Shown here: in pieces, positions 10,160 to 19,738 of the stretch | Position numbering within the stretch: the stretch's first letter is position 1 | Layout of the letters: each line of letters begins with the position of its first letter | DNA from: Brachybacterium sp. Z12 | Lineage (GTDB): Bacteria > Actinomycetota > Actinomycetes > Actinomycetales > Dermabacteraceae | NCBI RefSeq assembly: GCF_014400405.1 | Contig: NZ_CP060496.1 | Span: 2,046,001-2,110,000 of the forward strand | DNA: 64,000 bases | Direction: 5' to 3' | Notes under the pieces: generated by a model | What the model saw: the letters and a program-made list of their open reading frames with translations, nothing else | The model's database searches: none | What the model was told of the DNA's origin: nothing | Position numbers and translations under genes: made by a program

Positions 10160-11572
10160 TCAGGCGACCGGCTGCAGATCCGACGGGGAGGACAGGGTGC
10201 CGCGCACGGCGGTGGCGGCGGCGACCACGGGCGAGACCAGGTGGGTGCGCCCGCCCTTGCCCTGCCGGCCCTCGAAGTTGCGGTTCGACGTGGAGGCCGC
10301 GCGTTCGCCGGGCGCCAGCTGATCCGGGTTCATGCCCAGGCACATCGAGCAGCCGGCCTGGCGCCACTCGGCACCGAAGCCGAGGAAGATGCTGTCCAGC
10401 CCTTCCTGCTCGGCCTGCAGGCGCACCCGCGCCGAACCGGGGACCACCAGCACGCGCACGTCCGGGTGCTTGGTGTGCCCCTCGAGCACGGAGGCGAAAG
10501 CGCGCAGGTCCTCGATGCGACCGTTGGTGCACGAGCCCATGAAGATGGTGTCGACCTTGATGTCTTTCAGCGGGGTGCCGGGGACGAGGTCCATGTACTC
10601 CAGTGCACGCTCTGCCGCATTGCGGGCGCTGTCGTCGGTGAAGTCCTCGGGGGCGGGGACGGAGGCGGACAGGGGCAGGCCCTGTCCGGGGTTCGTGCCC
10701 CAGGTGACGAAGGGCTCGAGCTCGTCGGCGTCGATGAACACCTCGGAGTCGAAGGTCGCGTCGTCGTCGGTGCGCAACGTCTTCCAGTACTCGACGGCGT
10801 CTTCCCAGTCCTGGCCCTGCGGGGCGTGGGGGCGGCCCTTGACGTACTCGAAGGTGGTCTCGTCCGGGGCGATCATGCCCGCCCGGGCACCGGCCTCGAT
10901 GGACATGTTGCAGATGGTCATCCGCCCCTCCATGGAGAGGCTGCGGATCGCCTCGCCGCGGTACTCGAGCACGAAGCCCGCGCCGCCGCCGGTGCCGATC
11001 TTCGCGATCACCGCGAGGATGACGTCCTTCGCGGTGACGCCGGGCTTCAGAGTCCCGGTGACCGTGATCGCCATGGTCTTGAAGGGGGTCAGCGGCAGGG
11101 TCTGGGTGGCGAGGACGTGCTCGACCTCGCTGGTGCCGATCCCGAAGGCGAGCGCACCGAAGGCGCCATGGGTCGAGGTGTGCGAGTCGCCGCACACCAC
11201 GGTGATGCCCGGCATGGTCAGGCCCAGCTGCGGGCCGACGACGTGGACGATGCCCTGGTCCTTGTCCCCGAGGGAATGGATGCGCACGCCGAACTCCTCG
11301 GCGTTGCGGCGCAGGGTGTCGATCTGGGTGCGCGAGGTGATGTCCGCGATCGGCTTGTCGATGTCGATCGTGGGGGTGTTGTGGTCCTCGGTCGCGATCG
11401 TCTGGTCGATGCGGCGCGGGAGGCGCCCCTCCTGGCGGAGGCCGTCGAAGGCCTGCGGACTGGTCACCTCATGGAGGAGCTGGAGATCGATGTACAGCAG
11501 GTCCGGTTCGCCGTTCTCTCCTCGACGGACCACGTGATCCGCCCAGACCTTCTCCGCGAGGGTCCCCGCCAT
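10160..11572 (-). CDS. leuC: 3-isopropylmalate dehydratase large subunit
   Basis: LeuC (470 residues, intact) is the aconitase-type [4Fe-4S] subunit. The cluster cysteines are in G-S-C-T-N-G-R and Q-A-G-C-S-M-C, and [10 protein letters not shown] is the conserved active-site segment. ATG 11572 has AAGGA upstream and gives the standard N-terminus [10 protein letters not shown]. It is divergent from an IclR-type regulator gene, the usual place of LtbR/NdgR, the leucine-regulon regulator of actinobacteria. Confidence 0.95.
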   Translation of the reverse strand: MAGTLAEKVWADHVVRRGENGEPDLLYIDLQLLHEVTSPQAFDGLRQEGRLPRRIDQTIATEDHNTPTIDIDKPIADITSRTQIDTLRRNAEEFGVRIHSLGDKDQGIVHVVGPQLGLTMPGITVVCGDSHTSTHGAFGALAFGIGTSEVEHVLATQTLPLTPFKTMAITVTGTLKPGVTAKDVILAVIAKIGTGGGAGFVLEYRGEAIRSLSMEGRMTICNMSIEAGARAGMIAPDETTFEYVKGRPHAPQGQDWEDAVEYWKTLRTDDDATFDSEVFIDADELEPFVTWGTNPGQGLPLSASVPAPEDFTDDSARNAAERALEYMDLVPGTPLKDIKVDTIFMGSCTNGRIEDLRAFASVLEGHTKHPDVRVLVVPGSARVRLQAEQEGLDSIFLGFGAEWRQAGCSMCLGMNPDQLAPGERAASTSNRNFEGRQGKGGRTHLVSPVVAAATAVRGTLSSPSDLQPVA

Positions 11573-11681
11573 GTCGATCCTTCCCTGCGCCCGGGATGCG
11601 GGCGCGTTCCTGAATGCTGAGATGCACTCGTGGTGCGAGCGCAGATCTCCATGGTGGGCGGGTCCACGATGCACGCACTTG

Positions 11682-11700
11682 CGTCTCACCAAATAAGACG
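11682..11700. promoter_or_regulatory. Inverted repeat in the leuC / IclR divergent promoter region
   Basis: CGTCT-N9-AGACG lies in the 141-base space between the leuC and regulator starts, 14 bases before the regulator ATG. The spacer C-A-C-C-A-A-A-T-A is AT-rich compared with its surroundings. Position and symmetry suit an operator for the adjacent IclR protein acting on both genes; that assignment is inference. Confidence 0.4.
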
Positions 11701-11713
11701 GCAGTATCGGAGC

Positions 11714-12448
11714 ATGGACAAGACCTCGGAGGAGAACGGCAGCGGCGTCGGCGTGCTCGACAAGGCGGCGATCGTGCTCGGCGCCCTCGAAGCAGGCCCC
11801 GCGACCCTCGCCCAGCTCGTGCAGTCGACCGGCCTGGCCCGGCCCACCGCCCACCGCCTGGCGGTGGCGCTCGAATATCACCATCTGGTCGCCCGCGACA
11901 TGCAGGGCCGCTTCATCCTGGGCCCGCGGCTGGGCGAACTGGCCGCCGCCGCCGGCGAGGACCGCCTGCTCGCCTCGGCAGGACCCGTCCTCGCCGCCCT
12001 GCGAGATCACACCGGGGAATCGGCCCAGCTCTACCGCCGCCAGGGCGATCACCGCATCTGCGTGGCCGCCGCGGAGCGGCCGATCGGCCTGCGGGACTCG
12101 GTGCCGCTGGGCTCGGCGCTGACCATGCGGGCGGGTTCCGCTGCTCAGATCCTGCTGGCCTGGGAGGAGCCGGATCGTCTCCACCGCGGACTCCTCGGTG
12201 CCCGCTTCACCGCCACCCAGCTCTCAGCTGTGCGCCGGCGGGGCTGGGCGCAGTCGATCGGTGAGCGCGAGCCCGGCGTGGGCTCCGTCTCGGCTCCGGT
12301 GCGCGGCCCCAACGGCCGGGTGGTCGCTGCCCTGAGCATCTCCGGACCCATCGAACGCATCACCCGTCAGCCGGGGCGCCTGCATGCCGCGTCCGTGATG
12401 AGCTCGGCGAACCATCTCACCGAGCTGCTGCGCCGCGCCGGCTCCTGA
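11714..12448 (+). CDS. IclR-family transcriptional regulator (LtbR/NdgR-like)
   Basis: An intact 244-residue regulator with an N-terminal winged helix ([19 protein letters not shown]) and a C-terminal IclR effector domain. Orthologous genes divergent from leuCD in actinobacteria (LtbR, NdgR) control leucine and other amino-acid genes; the same role is likely here from position. The start ATG 11714 with nearby GGAG gives M-D-K-T-S; an in-frame upstream ATG at 11630 has no ribosome site. It converges with the Usp gene, leaving 6 bases. Confidence 0.85.
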   Translation: MDKTSEENGSGVGVLDKAAIVLGALEAGPATLAQLVQSTGLARPTAHRLAVALEYHHLVARDMQGRFILGPRLGELAAAAGEDRLLASAGPVLAALRDHTGESAQLYRRQGDHRICVAAAERPIGLRDSVPLGSALTMRAGSAAQILLAWEEPDRLHRGLLGARFTATQLSAVRRRGWAQSIGEREPGVGSVSAPVRGPNGRVVAALSISGPIERITRQPGRLHAASVMSSANHLTELLRRAGS

Positions 12449-12454
12449 CCTCGG

Positions 12455-13272
12455 TCAGTCGCGTTCGATCCAGACCGGGGTGTTCGCGAAGCGCAGCACG
12501 TTGACCAGCTGCCGGGGAGCGCCGACCTTGCCCCCGCCCCCGCCGACCGCTCCCCCGCGACCACCATGAGGCAGGCGTCCTCGCTCGCCTGCACCAGTTC
12601 GCGCGGACTGTCGGAGGCGGCGATCGTCACGTCCCGCACGAAGACCGCCGGATGGGTCAGCGCGATCCGCTGCGCGGTGCCGGCGAGGATCTCCTGCGCC
12701 TGCTCCGGAGTGGTCTCCGGACGGACGATCAGGTGGATGTCCCTTCCGTAGGCCTCGGCGAGGTCCGCCGCGCGGATCGCCGCCTCGGTGGCGATCTCGT
12801 GGTGCACGAGCCCGATCGGTCCGCGCCCCTCGACATCGCCGCGGACCACCACCACCGGGCAGTGCGAGCGGGCAGCCAGCGCGAGGCTCTTGGAGCCGAC
12901 GATGAGGGTCATCAGGCGGCCCATCCCGCGACCGCCGAGCACGAGCAGGTCCGCCTCGGAGCTCGCCTCGACCAGCACGGGCACTGCATTTCCGTCGACG
13001 ATCTCCGAGGTCACCGGAAGGTCCCGGTGCGCCTCGCGGATGATCGCGACGGCGTCCTGGATCAGGCTGTGGGCGGCATTGCGGAAGCCTGAGCCGGCCA
13101 TGCCGGAGATCGGGTCGATGTTGACATCCAGCTCGGTCCAGACGAAGGCGTGGACGAGATGGAGGGTGCCGCCGACTGCGGCGGCGTGTTGGGCGGCCCA
13201 GCGGACCGCCTGATCGGATTCGTCGGCATCGAACACACCGACCGTGATTCGCGGAGAAGTGCTGTGCGTCAT
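12455..13272 (-). CDS. Universal stress protein with two Usp domains (one frameshift)
   Basis: The restored product is about 272 residues with two UspA domains. The first ends in an ATP-binding G-G-R-G-M-G-N9-G-S signature. The frame breaks inside 12531-12541, where two CCCCC runs lie side by side. One added base restores A-G-G-G-G-K-V-G-A-P and a Usp-like C-terminus ending W-I-E-R-D. Reading without repair overruns into the regulator gene on the other strand. A 14-base palindrome (CTGACC-TC-GGTCAG, 12445-12458) spans both convergent stop codons. Confidence 0.8.
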
Positions 13273-13339
13273 GTCACGACGATACTCCGAAGAAGCCGTC
13301 ACGGTCCGGGATCTGGCGGAAGACCCCGGAAACGACGAA

Positions 13340-13367
13340 GGAGCCGACATCCGAAGATGCCGACTCC
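13340..13367 (-). terminator. Probable terminator of the tRNA cluster
   Basis: A 12-base imperfect stem (10 of 12 paired) around CGAA, followed on the minus strand by the T-rich TTCGTCGTTTCC. It lies a few bases beyond the last tRNA-Glu. Confidence 0.55.
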
Positions 13368-13373
13368 TGCTCG

Positions 13374-13446
13374 TACCCCGTACCGGATTTGAACCGGTGT
13401 TACCGCCGTGAGAGGGCGGCGTCCTAGGCCTCTAGACGAACGGGGC
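13374..13446 (-). tRNA. tRNA-Glu (CTC), copy 2
   Basis: A 73-base cloverleaf on the minus strand. The anticodon stem CCGCC/GGCGG encloses CT-CTC-AC, giving anticodon CTC. The T arm is CCGGTTCAAATCCGG and the acceptor GCCCCGT pairs with ACGGGGT through a G-U end pair. No CCA is encoded. It differs from the other copy by one base in the D loop (A for C). Confidence 0.95.
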
Positions 13447-13498
13447 GGACGCGAGACCCGCAGGCCTCACTCGAGCGCGATCCGTGGATCACGCGTCG

Positions 13499-13571
13499 TA
13501 CCCCGTACCGGATTTGAACCGGTGTTACCGCCGTGAGAGGGCGGCGTCCTAGGCCGCTAGACGAACGGGGC
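13499..13571 (-). tRNA. tRNA-Glu (CTC), copy 1
   Basis: Essentially the same 73-base sequence and anticodon as the neighbouring copy, 52 bases away, with C in place of A in the D loop. The duplicated gene probably meets demand for GAG codons, frequent in this GC-rich genome. Confidence 0.95.
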
Positions 13572-13580
13572 GCGAGCCAA

Positions 13581-13600
13581 GCGTCAGTCGAAACTGACGC
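13581..13600 (-). other. UUCG-type hairpin between tRNA-Gln and tRNA-Glu
   Basis: GCGTCAGT and ACTGACGC form a perfect 8-bp stem. On the minus strand the loop is TTCG. It lies in the spacer of the tRNA transcript and may guide tRNA processing; this is inference. Confidence 0.5.
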
Positions 13601-13606
13601 GCAGCG

Positions 13607-13678
13607 CTGGGGTACCAGGACTCGAACCTAGAATGACGGTACCAGAAACCGTTGTGTTGCCAATTACACCATACCCCA
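13607..13678 (-). tRNA. tRNA-Gln (CTG)
   Basis: A 72-base cloverleaf: acceptor TGGGGTA/TACCCCA, anticodon stem ACGGT/ACCGT with loop TT-CTG-GT, T arm containing GGTTCGAGTCC, discriminator G. It is the first gene of a Gln-Glu-Glu cluster downstream of gltX. The first pair is T-A, as in bacterial tRNA-Gln. Confidence 0.95.
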
Positions 13679-13814
13679 TGGCCAGAAGCACTTTCTGCAG
13701 TCTTTCCCGTTCCGTTCCCCGGTGGATTCCGTGGACTTTCCGAACTGTTCTGCATGCCGTACCGAGGTAAGACTCTACCGGCTTCTTCGGCGGAGCACAA
13801 AGCGAGAAGGCCCC

Positions 13815-13854
13815 TGAGCGCTGTGAGGCTCGGCACCTTGCCTCACAGCGCTCA
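13815..13854 (-). terminator. Strong hairpin after gltX
   Basis: TGAGCGCTGTGAGGC and GCCTCACAGCGCTCA form a perfect 15-bp stem with a 10-base loop, starting 7 bases after the gltX stop. There is no T run, as is often true in actinobacteria. The rest of the 180-base gap to tRNA-Gln should hold the tRNA promoter; I see no clear consensus. Confidence 0.75.
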
Positions 13855-13860
13855 CCCAGC

Positions 13861-15380
13861 TCAGGCCGCGGTGGCCAGACGCTCGCGCAGGGACCGCAGC
13901 CGCGCGAGGCTCGAGGGCTTGCCCAGCAGCTCCATGGACTCGAACAGCGGCGGCGAGACCCGGCGCCCGGAGATCGCGCTGCGCAGCGGCCCGAAGGCGA
14001 GGCGCGGCTTGATGCCCATCTCCTCGATGATCGCGGCCCGGAGGGCCTCCTCGAGTGCGGCGGCGGCGAAGGACTCCTCGGGGACGGACTCGATCTCGGA
14101 GATCGCGCGGTCGAGCACGGCGACCGGATCGTCGCCGAGCTTCTTCAGCGCATCCTCCTGCACCACCAGGTCCTCATCGGCGATGAACAGGAAGCCCATC
14201 AGCTCGGGCGCCTCCCCGAGCAGGTTCATCCGGGTCTGGACCAGCGGGGTCGCTGCGGAGACCAGGGCGCGCTGCGCCTCGGTGATCTCCTCGCCGAGGA
14301 TCCCGCCGGTCTGGAGGTAGGGGATCAGGCGCTCGGAGAGCTCGGCCTCGGGCAGCAGCCGGATGTGGTCGGCGTTGATGGCGGTGGCCTTCTTGAGGTC
14401 CACGCGCGCCGGGTTCGGGTTCACATCGCCCGCATCGAAGCGCTCGATCAGCTGCTCACGGCTGAAGATGTCCTCGTCGGCGCTGTAGCCCCAGCCCAGC
14501 AGGGACAGGTAGTTGACCATCCCCTCCGGAGTGAAGCCCTGATCGCGGTAGAGGAACAGGTTCGACTCCGGGTCCCGCTTGAGAGCTTCTTGTTGCCGTC
14601 GCCCATGACGTACGGCAGGTGACCGAACTCGGGCACCTGCTCGGCGACGCCCACATCGATCAGTGCGCGGTACAGCGCGATCTGGCGGGGCGTGGAGGAG
14701 AGGATGTCCTCGCCGCGCAGCACGTGGGTGATCCGCATCAGCGCGTCGTCGACGGGGTTGACCAGCGTGTAGAGCGGCTGACCGTTGGCCCGCACGACCA
14801 CGAAGTCCGGGGTGGTGCCGGCCTTGAAGGTGATCTCGCCGCGCACCATGTCGGTGAAGGAGATGTCCTCCTCGGGCATCCGCAGGCGCCAGGTGGGCTC
14901 ACGGCCCTCGGCGCGGAAGGCGTCCTTCTGCTCCTGGGTGAGGTCGCGGTCGTAGCCGTCGTACCCGAGCTGCGGGTCGCGGCCTGCGGCGCGGTGGCGC
15001 TCGACCGTCTCCTCGGCGGTGGAGTAGGACTCGTAGATGTGCCCGGCGTCCTTCAGCTTCGCGATGACGCCCTGATAGATCTCGCCGCGCTCCGACTGGC
15101 GATAGGGACCATCAGGCCCTCCCACCTCGACGCCCTCGTCCCAGTCGATGCCGAGCCAGCGCATGGCGTCCAGCAGCTGGTGGTACGACTCCTCGCTGTC
15201 ACGGGCGGCGTCGGTGTCCTCGATGCGGAAGATGAGCTTGCCGCCGTGGTGGCGGGCATGAGCCCAGTTGAACAGGGCGGTGCGCACCATGCCGACGTGC
15301 GGCGTGCCGGTGGGGCTGGGGCAGAAGCGCACCCGCACCTCATCAGTCGGGGTGGCGGGTGATGCGGGAGCGGTGGTCAC
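13861..15380 (-). CDS. gltX: Glutamyl-tRNA synthetase (one frameshift)
   Basis: GltX attaches glutamate to tRNA-Glu and, in organisms with GatCAB, also to tRNA-Gln. The restored length is about 506 residues. The class I signature is [10 protein letters not shown] near residue 21 and the second signature is G-N-K-K-L-S. The frame breaks inside that second signature near 14578-14581; one missing A restores K-L-S-K-R-D, so the true protein has a normal KMSKS-type loop. GTG 15380 has AGGAG upstream. It lies upstream of tRNA-Gln and two tRNA-Glu genes on the same strand. Confidence 0.93.
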
Positions 15381-15429
15381 GCGAGGGACTCCTGTGAGAT
15401 GTCGGGGTGAATGTTCGTCGGCGCGCTGT

Positions 15430-16206
15430 TCAGCGGCGCACGATCGGGTTGGACAGGGTGCCGATGCCCTCGATGGTGATGTCGACCGTGGCGCCAGCGG
15501 GGACGGCGCGCACCCCGGCGGGCGTGCCGGTGAGCACCAGGTCCCCGGGCAGGAGGGTGACGACGGAGGAGATCTCGGCGATCAGCTCGGCGACGGAGCG
15601 GACCATGTCCGCGGTCGTGCCCTGCTGGGCGACCTCGCCGTCGACGCTGCTGGAGATGGCCAGCGAGGCAGGATCGAGATCCGTCTCGATCCAGGGGCCG
15701 ATGGGGCACGAGGTATCGAAGGCCTTGGCACGGAACCACTGGTTCTCCGCGCGCTGGGCGTCCCGGGCGGTGAGGTCGTTCGCACAGGTGTAGCCGAACA
15801 CGTGGTCAGCCACCTGCTCCGGCGTGATGTCCTTGGCCATCCGCTTCATCACCACGGCGAGCTCAGCCTCGAGGCTGACCTCCTCGCTGTAGGTGGGCAG
15901 GACGACGGGATCGCCGGGGCCCACCACTGCGGTGTTGGGCTTGAGGAAGAACAGGGCCTGCTCGGGAACCTCATCCCCCATCTCCGCGGCGTGGGCGGCA
16001 TAGTTCTTGCCGACGCACACCACCTTCGAGCGGGGGATGACGGGGGCCAGCAGGCGCACGTCCTCCAGCGGCACGATGGTGCCGTTCGGTCGGATCTCTG
16101 TGTACAGGGGATCACCGGTGATTCCGTAGACCATGTCCTGGCCGTCCTTCTCCTGGACGATGCCGTACATGGGATCTTCGCCGGTGGTGAATCGAGCGAT
16201 GCGCAT
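15430..16206 (-). CDS. Fumarylacetoacetate hydrolase-family protein
   Basis: An intact 258-residue FAA-hydrolase/2-hydroxyhepta-2,4-diene-1,7-dioate isomerase-type enzyme. The C-V-G-K-N-Y motif and the metal-binding E-x-E in S-L-E-A-E-L-A-V-V, followed by [12 protein letters not shown], are characteristic. It probably hydrolyses or decarboxylates a beta-diketo acid; the substrate is unknown. It is 49 bases upstream of gltX on the same strand, a pairing conserved in actinobacteria. Confidence 0.85.
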   Translation of the reverse strand: MRIARFTTGEDPMYGIVQEKDGQDMVYGITGDPLYTEIRPNGTIVPLEDVRLLAPVIPRSKVVCVGKNYAAHAAEMGDEVPEQALFFLKPNTAVVGPGDPVVLPTYSEEVSLEAELAVVMKRMAKDITPEQVADHVFGYTCANDLTARDAQRAENQWFRAKAFDTSCPIGPWIETDLDPASLAISSSVDGEVAQQGTTADMVRSVAELIAEISSVVTLLPGDLVLTGTPAGVRAVPAGATVDITIEGIGTLSNPIVRR

Positions 16207-16285
16207 GCCTGTCAGTCTAGGCGGTCGCTCCGTCGCCTCCCGATACGATCAGCGCCACCAGCAGTCGACCGCGAGGAGGCCCTCC

Positions 16286-16810
16286 GTGAACGCACCCGGA
16301 GCGGAACCGCACAGCGGGCCGAGGCTCATCTATCGGGCCGGGCCCTCGACCCTGTACAAGGTGATCGTCGCCGTGCTCCTGCTGATCCTCATCGTCCCCC
16401 TGCTGGGCTGGACGGCGCTGGCCCTGCTGGCCCCGGAGCGTCCGATGCTCCTCCTCGCCGCGGCACCGCTCGTGCCGCTCGTGCTCGTCGGCGGGATGCT
16501 CCTGCTGATCCTGCGCCCTGCCTTCACCGTGACCTCCCGGGGAGTGGAGCTGCGCGGTCACTTCTCCACCCGGCGCGTCGAGTGGCCGGAGGTGAGGGTG
16601 GTCGAGATCGACCGGTACTGGTTCAACCGCGGAGGAGTCGTGATCGTCACCCGGGATGGTCGGCGGTTGAAGAGCGCGCTGACGAACTCGCACAGCACCC
16701 TGTACCGCGGGGAATCCCTGTACGACCACGGACCTGATCTGATGCACGCGGCGCGTCCTGCCCGCGCCGCGATCGAGACGCACCGGAGCTGGCTGCACGG
16801 CGCCCTCTGA
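16286..16810 (+). CDS. Membrane protein with bacterial PH domain
   Basis: A 174-residue protein. Two hydrophobic helices (about 25-47 and 53-75) are followed by a cytoplasmic-type beta-rich domain (F-T-V-T-S-R-G-V-E-L to V-V-I-V-T-R-D-G-R-R-L) resembling the bPH_6 domain of actinobacterial antigens. Function unknown. GTG 16286 has GAGGAGG upstream and is preferred over an in-frame earlier ATG that lies inside the FAA gene on the opposite strand. Confidence 0.7.
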   Translation: MNAPGAEPHSGPRLIYRAGPSTLYKVIVAVLLLILIVPLLGWTALALLAPERPMLLLAAAPLVPLVLVGGMLLLILRPAFTVTSRGVELRGHFSTRRVEWPEVRVVEIDRYWFNRGGVVIVTRDGRRLKSALTNSHSTLYRGESLYDHGPDLMHAARPARAAIETHRSWLHGAL

Positions 16811-16850
16811 CTCTCCTCGCTCACCCCTGGCTCTCTGACCCTCGACACAG

Positions 16851-16868
16851 TATTGTTTATTGTTCAAT
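16851..16868 (+). promoter_or_regulatory. AT-rich repeat upstream of the LLM oxidoreductase
   Basis: TATTGTTTATTGTTCAAT is an island of low GC in GC-rich DNA. It contains a direct repeat of ATTGTT and the palindrome ATTG-TT-CAAT, and ends 20 bases before the start codon. It resembles MarR/OhrR-type operators and may overlap the promoter. No dedicated regulator gene is adjacent. Confidence 0.4.
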
Positions 16869-16888
16869 CGTAAAGTTCGGGAGAGTCA

Positions 16889-17961
16889 TTGAGCATCGAT
16901 CCGCAGTCCATCACCTTCGGCCTCGACACCTTCGGGGATGTCACCGTCGATGCCCAGGGCGACCCGGTGCCCGCCTCGCAGGTGCTGCGGGACGTCGTCG
17001 CCCAGGGAGAGCTGGCAGACCAGGTGGGCATCGACCACTTCTCGATCGGTGAACACCACCGCCCCGACTTCGCCGTGAGCGCGCCCGACGTGGTGCTGGC
17101 TGCGCTCGCCTCCCGCACCGAGCGGATCACGCTCGGCACTGCGGTGATCGTGCTGAGCTCCGACGACCCGCTGCGGGTGGTCGAGCGCTTCTCGACCCTG
17201 GATGCCCTCTCGACGGGTCGCGCCGAGCTCACGGTGGGTCGCGGCTCCTTCACCGAGTCGTTCCCCCTGTTCGGCTTCGCGATGCAGGACTACGAGACCC
17301 TGTTCGAGGAGAAGCTGGACCTGCTCGCCGCGGCGATCACCGGCGAGCCGATCACGTGGACCGGGGCCACCCGGCCCCCGCTGAAGGAGCAGTCCCTCTA
17401 TCCGCCGCTCGAGCGGACGCTGCCCACCTGGGTCGCTGTAGGAGGCAGCCCCAACTCGGTGGTGCGAGCTGCCCGCCACGGTCTCCCGCTGATGCTCGCG
17501 ATCATCGGCGGCCCGGCACAGCGCTTCGCTCCGTACGTGCAGCTCTTCCACGAGGCGAACGAGAAGCTCGGCAACGGCCGCCTGCCCGTCGGGGTGCACT
17601 CCCCGGGCACATCGCCGCCGATGACGCCACCGCCCGCGAGCAGCTGGCCCCGCACTGGATCCACAACCGCAATGAGATCGGCCGCGAGCGCGGCTGGGGC
17701 CCCTCAGGCATCGCGGAGTTCGACGGCGAGATGCAGCACGGTGCTCTGTATGCGGGCTCGCCCGAGACGGTGGCGCGAAAGATCGCGACGACGATCAGCT
17801 CCCTCGGCGTGGACCGCTTCGATCTGAAGTACTCCAGCGGCCCGATGCCGCACGAGCAGCTGATGGAGTCGATCCGGCTGTATGGCACCGAGGTCATCCC
17901 GCGCGTGCGCGAGCTGCTCGCGGCGCAGCCGCCGGAGGCCTCCGTTTTCGACGAGGACTGA
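16889..17961 (+). CDS. LLM-class flavin-dependent oxidoreductase (one frameshift)
   Basis: The restored protein is about 357 residues with a luciferase-like TIM-barrel fold, using reduced F420 or FMN. The first part has F-S-I-G-E-H-H and R-I-T-L-G-T-A-V-I-V-L-S-S-D-D-P, typical of alkanal monooxygenase-like proteins. The frame breaks near 17608; one missing C restores S-P-G-H-I-A-A-D-D. The start is read as TTG 16889, 4 bases after GGGAGAG; a non-ATG start is unusual but no better one is present. The substrate is not deducible. Confidence 0.8.
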
Positions 17962-18012
17962 GCTCGCACGTCCCCGGCCCCGCGGTCGGCCGGGGCGAGT
18001 TCGCGAGTCACA

Positions 18013-18554
18013 TCAGAGCTCCGCATCCTCCAGCAGCATCGAGCGGAGGCGGAGTTCGGCCTCCTCTCGGCTGATGCCCAAACGCTCCTCCACCGCCAGC
18101 GGGTGCCCCGACGACTCGTCCGGCACGATCACGGGCGGCAGCCGGCCCGGCGCGCTCACCTGCACGGGCACCGACAGGGAATCCTCATGCCCCGGAAGGA
18201 GATTGGCCAGCGTCCCCCGGTACTCCCCGCGGAATCTCGGGTGCTCCCACTGCTCGACCAGGTCCAGATAGTCGTCCTCGCTCACCTTCACCCACGGCGC
18301 GAAGATCAGCAGCGCCTCCTCCCCTGCACGGGGAGCGACAGGAACCCCCTCAGGAAGCAGTCGACCGAGCTGCCGTTGTCGATCAGGCACAGCTCCTCGG
18401 TGGAGCGGGAGCGCGTCAGCTGCTCCCAGCGGTTCATCTGCAGCAGCGCCTCGGGCCGCGCGAAGTCGATCAGGGGCCAGGGATTGGCCTCGGTGCCGTC
18501 GCCGCCGTCGTGGCGCCGGCCGCAGCTGGTGCAGTCGTAGTCGATGTCCGGCAT
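18013..18554 (-). CDS. DUF2199-family protein (one frameshift)
   Basis: The restored length is about 180 residues. The N-terminus has a zinc-ribbon-like C-T-S-C-G-R-R-H, followed by C-L-I-D-N-G and R-G-F-L-S-L-P-V, then H-P-L-A-V-E-E-R-L-G-I near the C-terminus. These are the landmarks of DUF2199, which has no known function. The frame breaks at CCCC 18321-18324; one added base gives P-V-Q-G-E-E-A-L-L-I-F. ATG 18554 has AGGAG upstream. Confidence 0.7.
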
Positions 18555-18727
18555 CCCGGTCGCTCCTTCCCTCCGCGGCACCATGCCCGGAGATGTGGAA
18601 CACGGTAGGAACGCCGATCGGCCCGGGGCCATGGCCGTCGCGTCGTTGTGGACGAAGTGGAGATGGGGAGGAACAGTCGGCCTCGTAGGATGGGCCGGTC
18701 GAGATCTCGCCCCCACCAGGAGGACCC

Positions 18728-19667
18728 GTGGCCGACCCGCCCCAGACCGCAGCGGTTCGTGTGCTCTCGGCGGACGACGCCGCTTCGGCCCGTCGTGCGC
18801 ACGAGGAGCGGGCCGATGCTCTCACCGCCGCGCATCGGGAGCGGAAGAGTCGGGGCGAGAAGCACCCTGTCGAGGATTTCCTGTTCACCTACTACCCCTT
18901 CTCCCCGCCAAGCTGCGCCGCTGGCACCCGGGATGGGAGATCGCGTACGAGCTCGCCGCGGATCTCGGTGGGGACGGCGAGCCCTCGATCCCCGACGTCG
19001 ATGAGGCCGGGCACCGCTCCTGGTACCGCGACTCCCCGGCCCCCGTCCGGTGAGGCGCGCCGATGTCGAGCGCTATCTCGCCGAGCGCGGCGATGCGCTG
19101 GGCTTCATGACGCGGCTGCTCTCGGCGTCCTCACTCGCCCGACGCCGGCCCGAGTTCGGGTGCTTCGGCCTCCACGAGTGGGCGATGGTGCATCGGGTGC
19201 CCGAGGGTGGTCAGCGCCATGAGGACCTGCCGCTGCGCCTGACCCCGGCGGAGACCGACGAGGTGGTGGAGCGGGAGAAGCTGATCTGCTCGCACATCGA
19301 CGCCTTCCGCTTCTTCACCCCGTCGGCCGCACCGCGCAATGCGTCAGAGCCCACTCGCGCCACGCAGGTCGAGAACGACAACCCGGCCTGCCTCCACGTG
19401 GGGATGGATCTGTACAAGTGGGCGATGAAGCTGACGCCGCTGGTGCCCTCAGATCTGGTGCTGGACTGCTTCGAGCATGCCCGCGCGACCCGGGTGCTGG
19501 ACATGGAGGCGAGCCCGTACGACGTGCGCCCGCTGGGTTACGGCGCGGTCGCGATCGAGACCCCTGCGGGCAAGGCGGAGTATGTGCGGCGACAGCGCGG
19601 GCTGGCCGAGCAGGCCGATGCGCTCCGGCAACGGCTGCTGGCCGTCCTCGCCCCGTTCCCGCAGTGA
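18728..19667 (+). CDS. Conserved actinobacterial protein often named 3-methyladenine DNA glycosylase (two frameshifts)
   Basis: The restored product is about 313 residues. Features are H-P-V-E-D-F-L-F-T-Y-Y, L-R-R-W-H-P-G, F-G-C-F-G-L-H-E-W-A-M-V, F-D/S-A-F-R-F-F-T and C-L-H-x-G-M-D-L-Y-K-W. As I recall, proteins of this kind carry the glycosylase name by transfer; I see no helix-hairpin-helix motif, so the activity is doubtful. Frame breaks lie near 18904-18909 and at 19049, each a missing G. AGGAGG precedes GTG 18728. Confidence 0.55.
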
Positions 19668-19738
19668 ATGGGAGGATCCGCCGGCGTGATCTCCGCCCGG
19701 AGTCCGACGGCGTCTGACCACCCTGGCAGACTGGGCAC

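Noticed and set aside
11573-11713. Leucine attenuator upstream of leuC
   Set aside because: The short frames in the leader contain no run of leucine codons and no terminator hairpin precedes leuC.
14578-14584. Programmed ribosomal frameshifting in gltX and others
   Set aside because: No slippery heptamer or downstream pseudoknot is seen, and the number of affected genes is far too high.
18728-19667. Confident assignment as a DNA glycosylase
   Set aside because: No helix-hairpin-helix or known glycosylase active-site motif can be seen; the name is only a transferred annotation.
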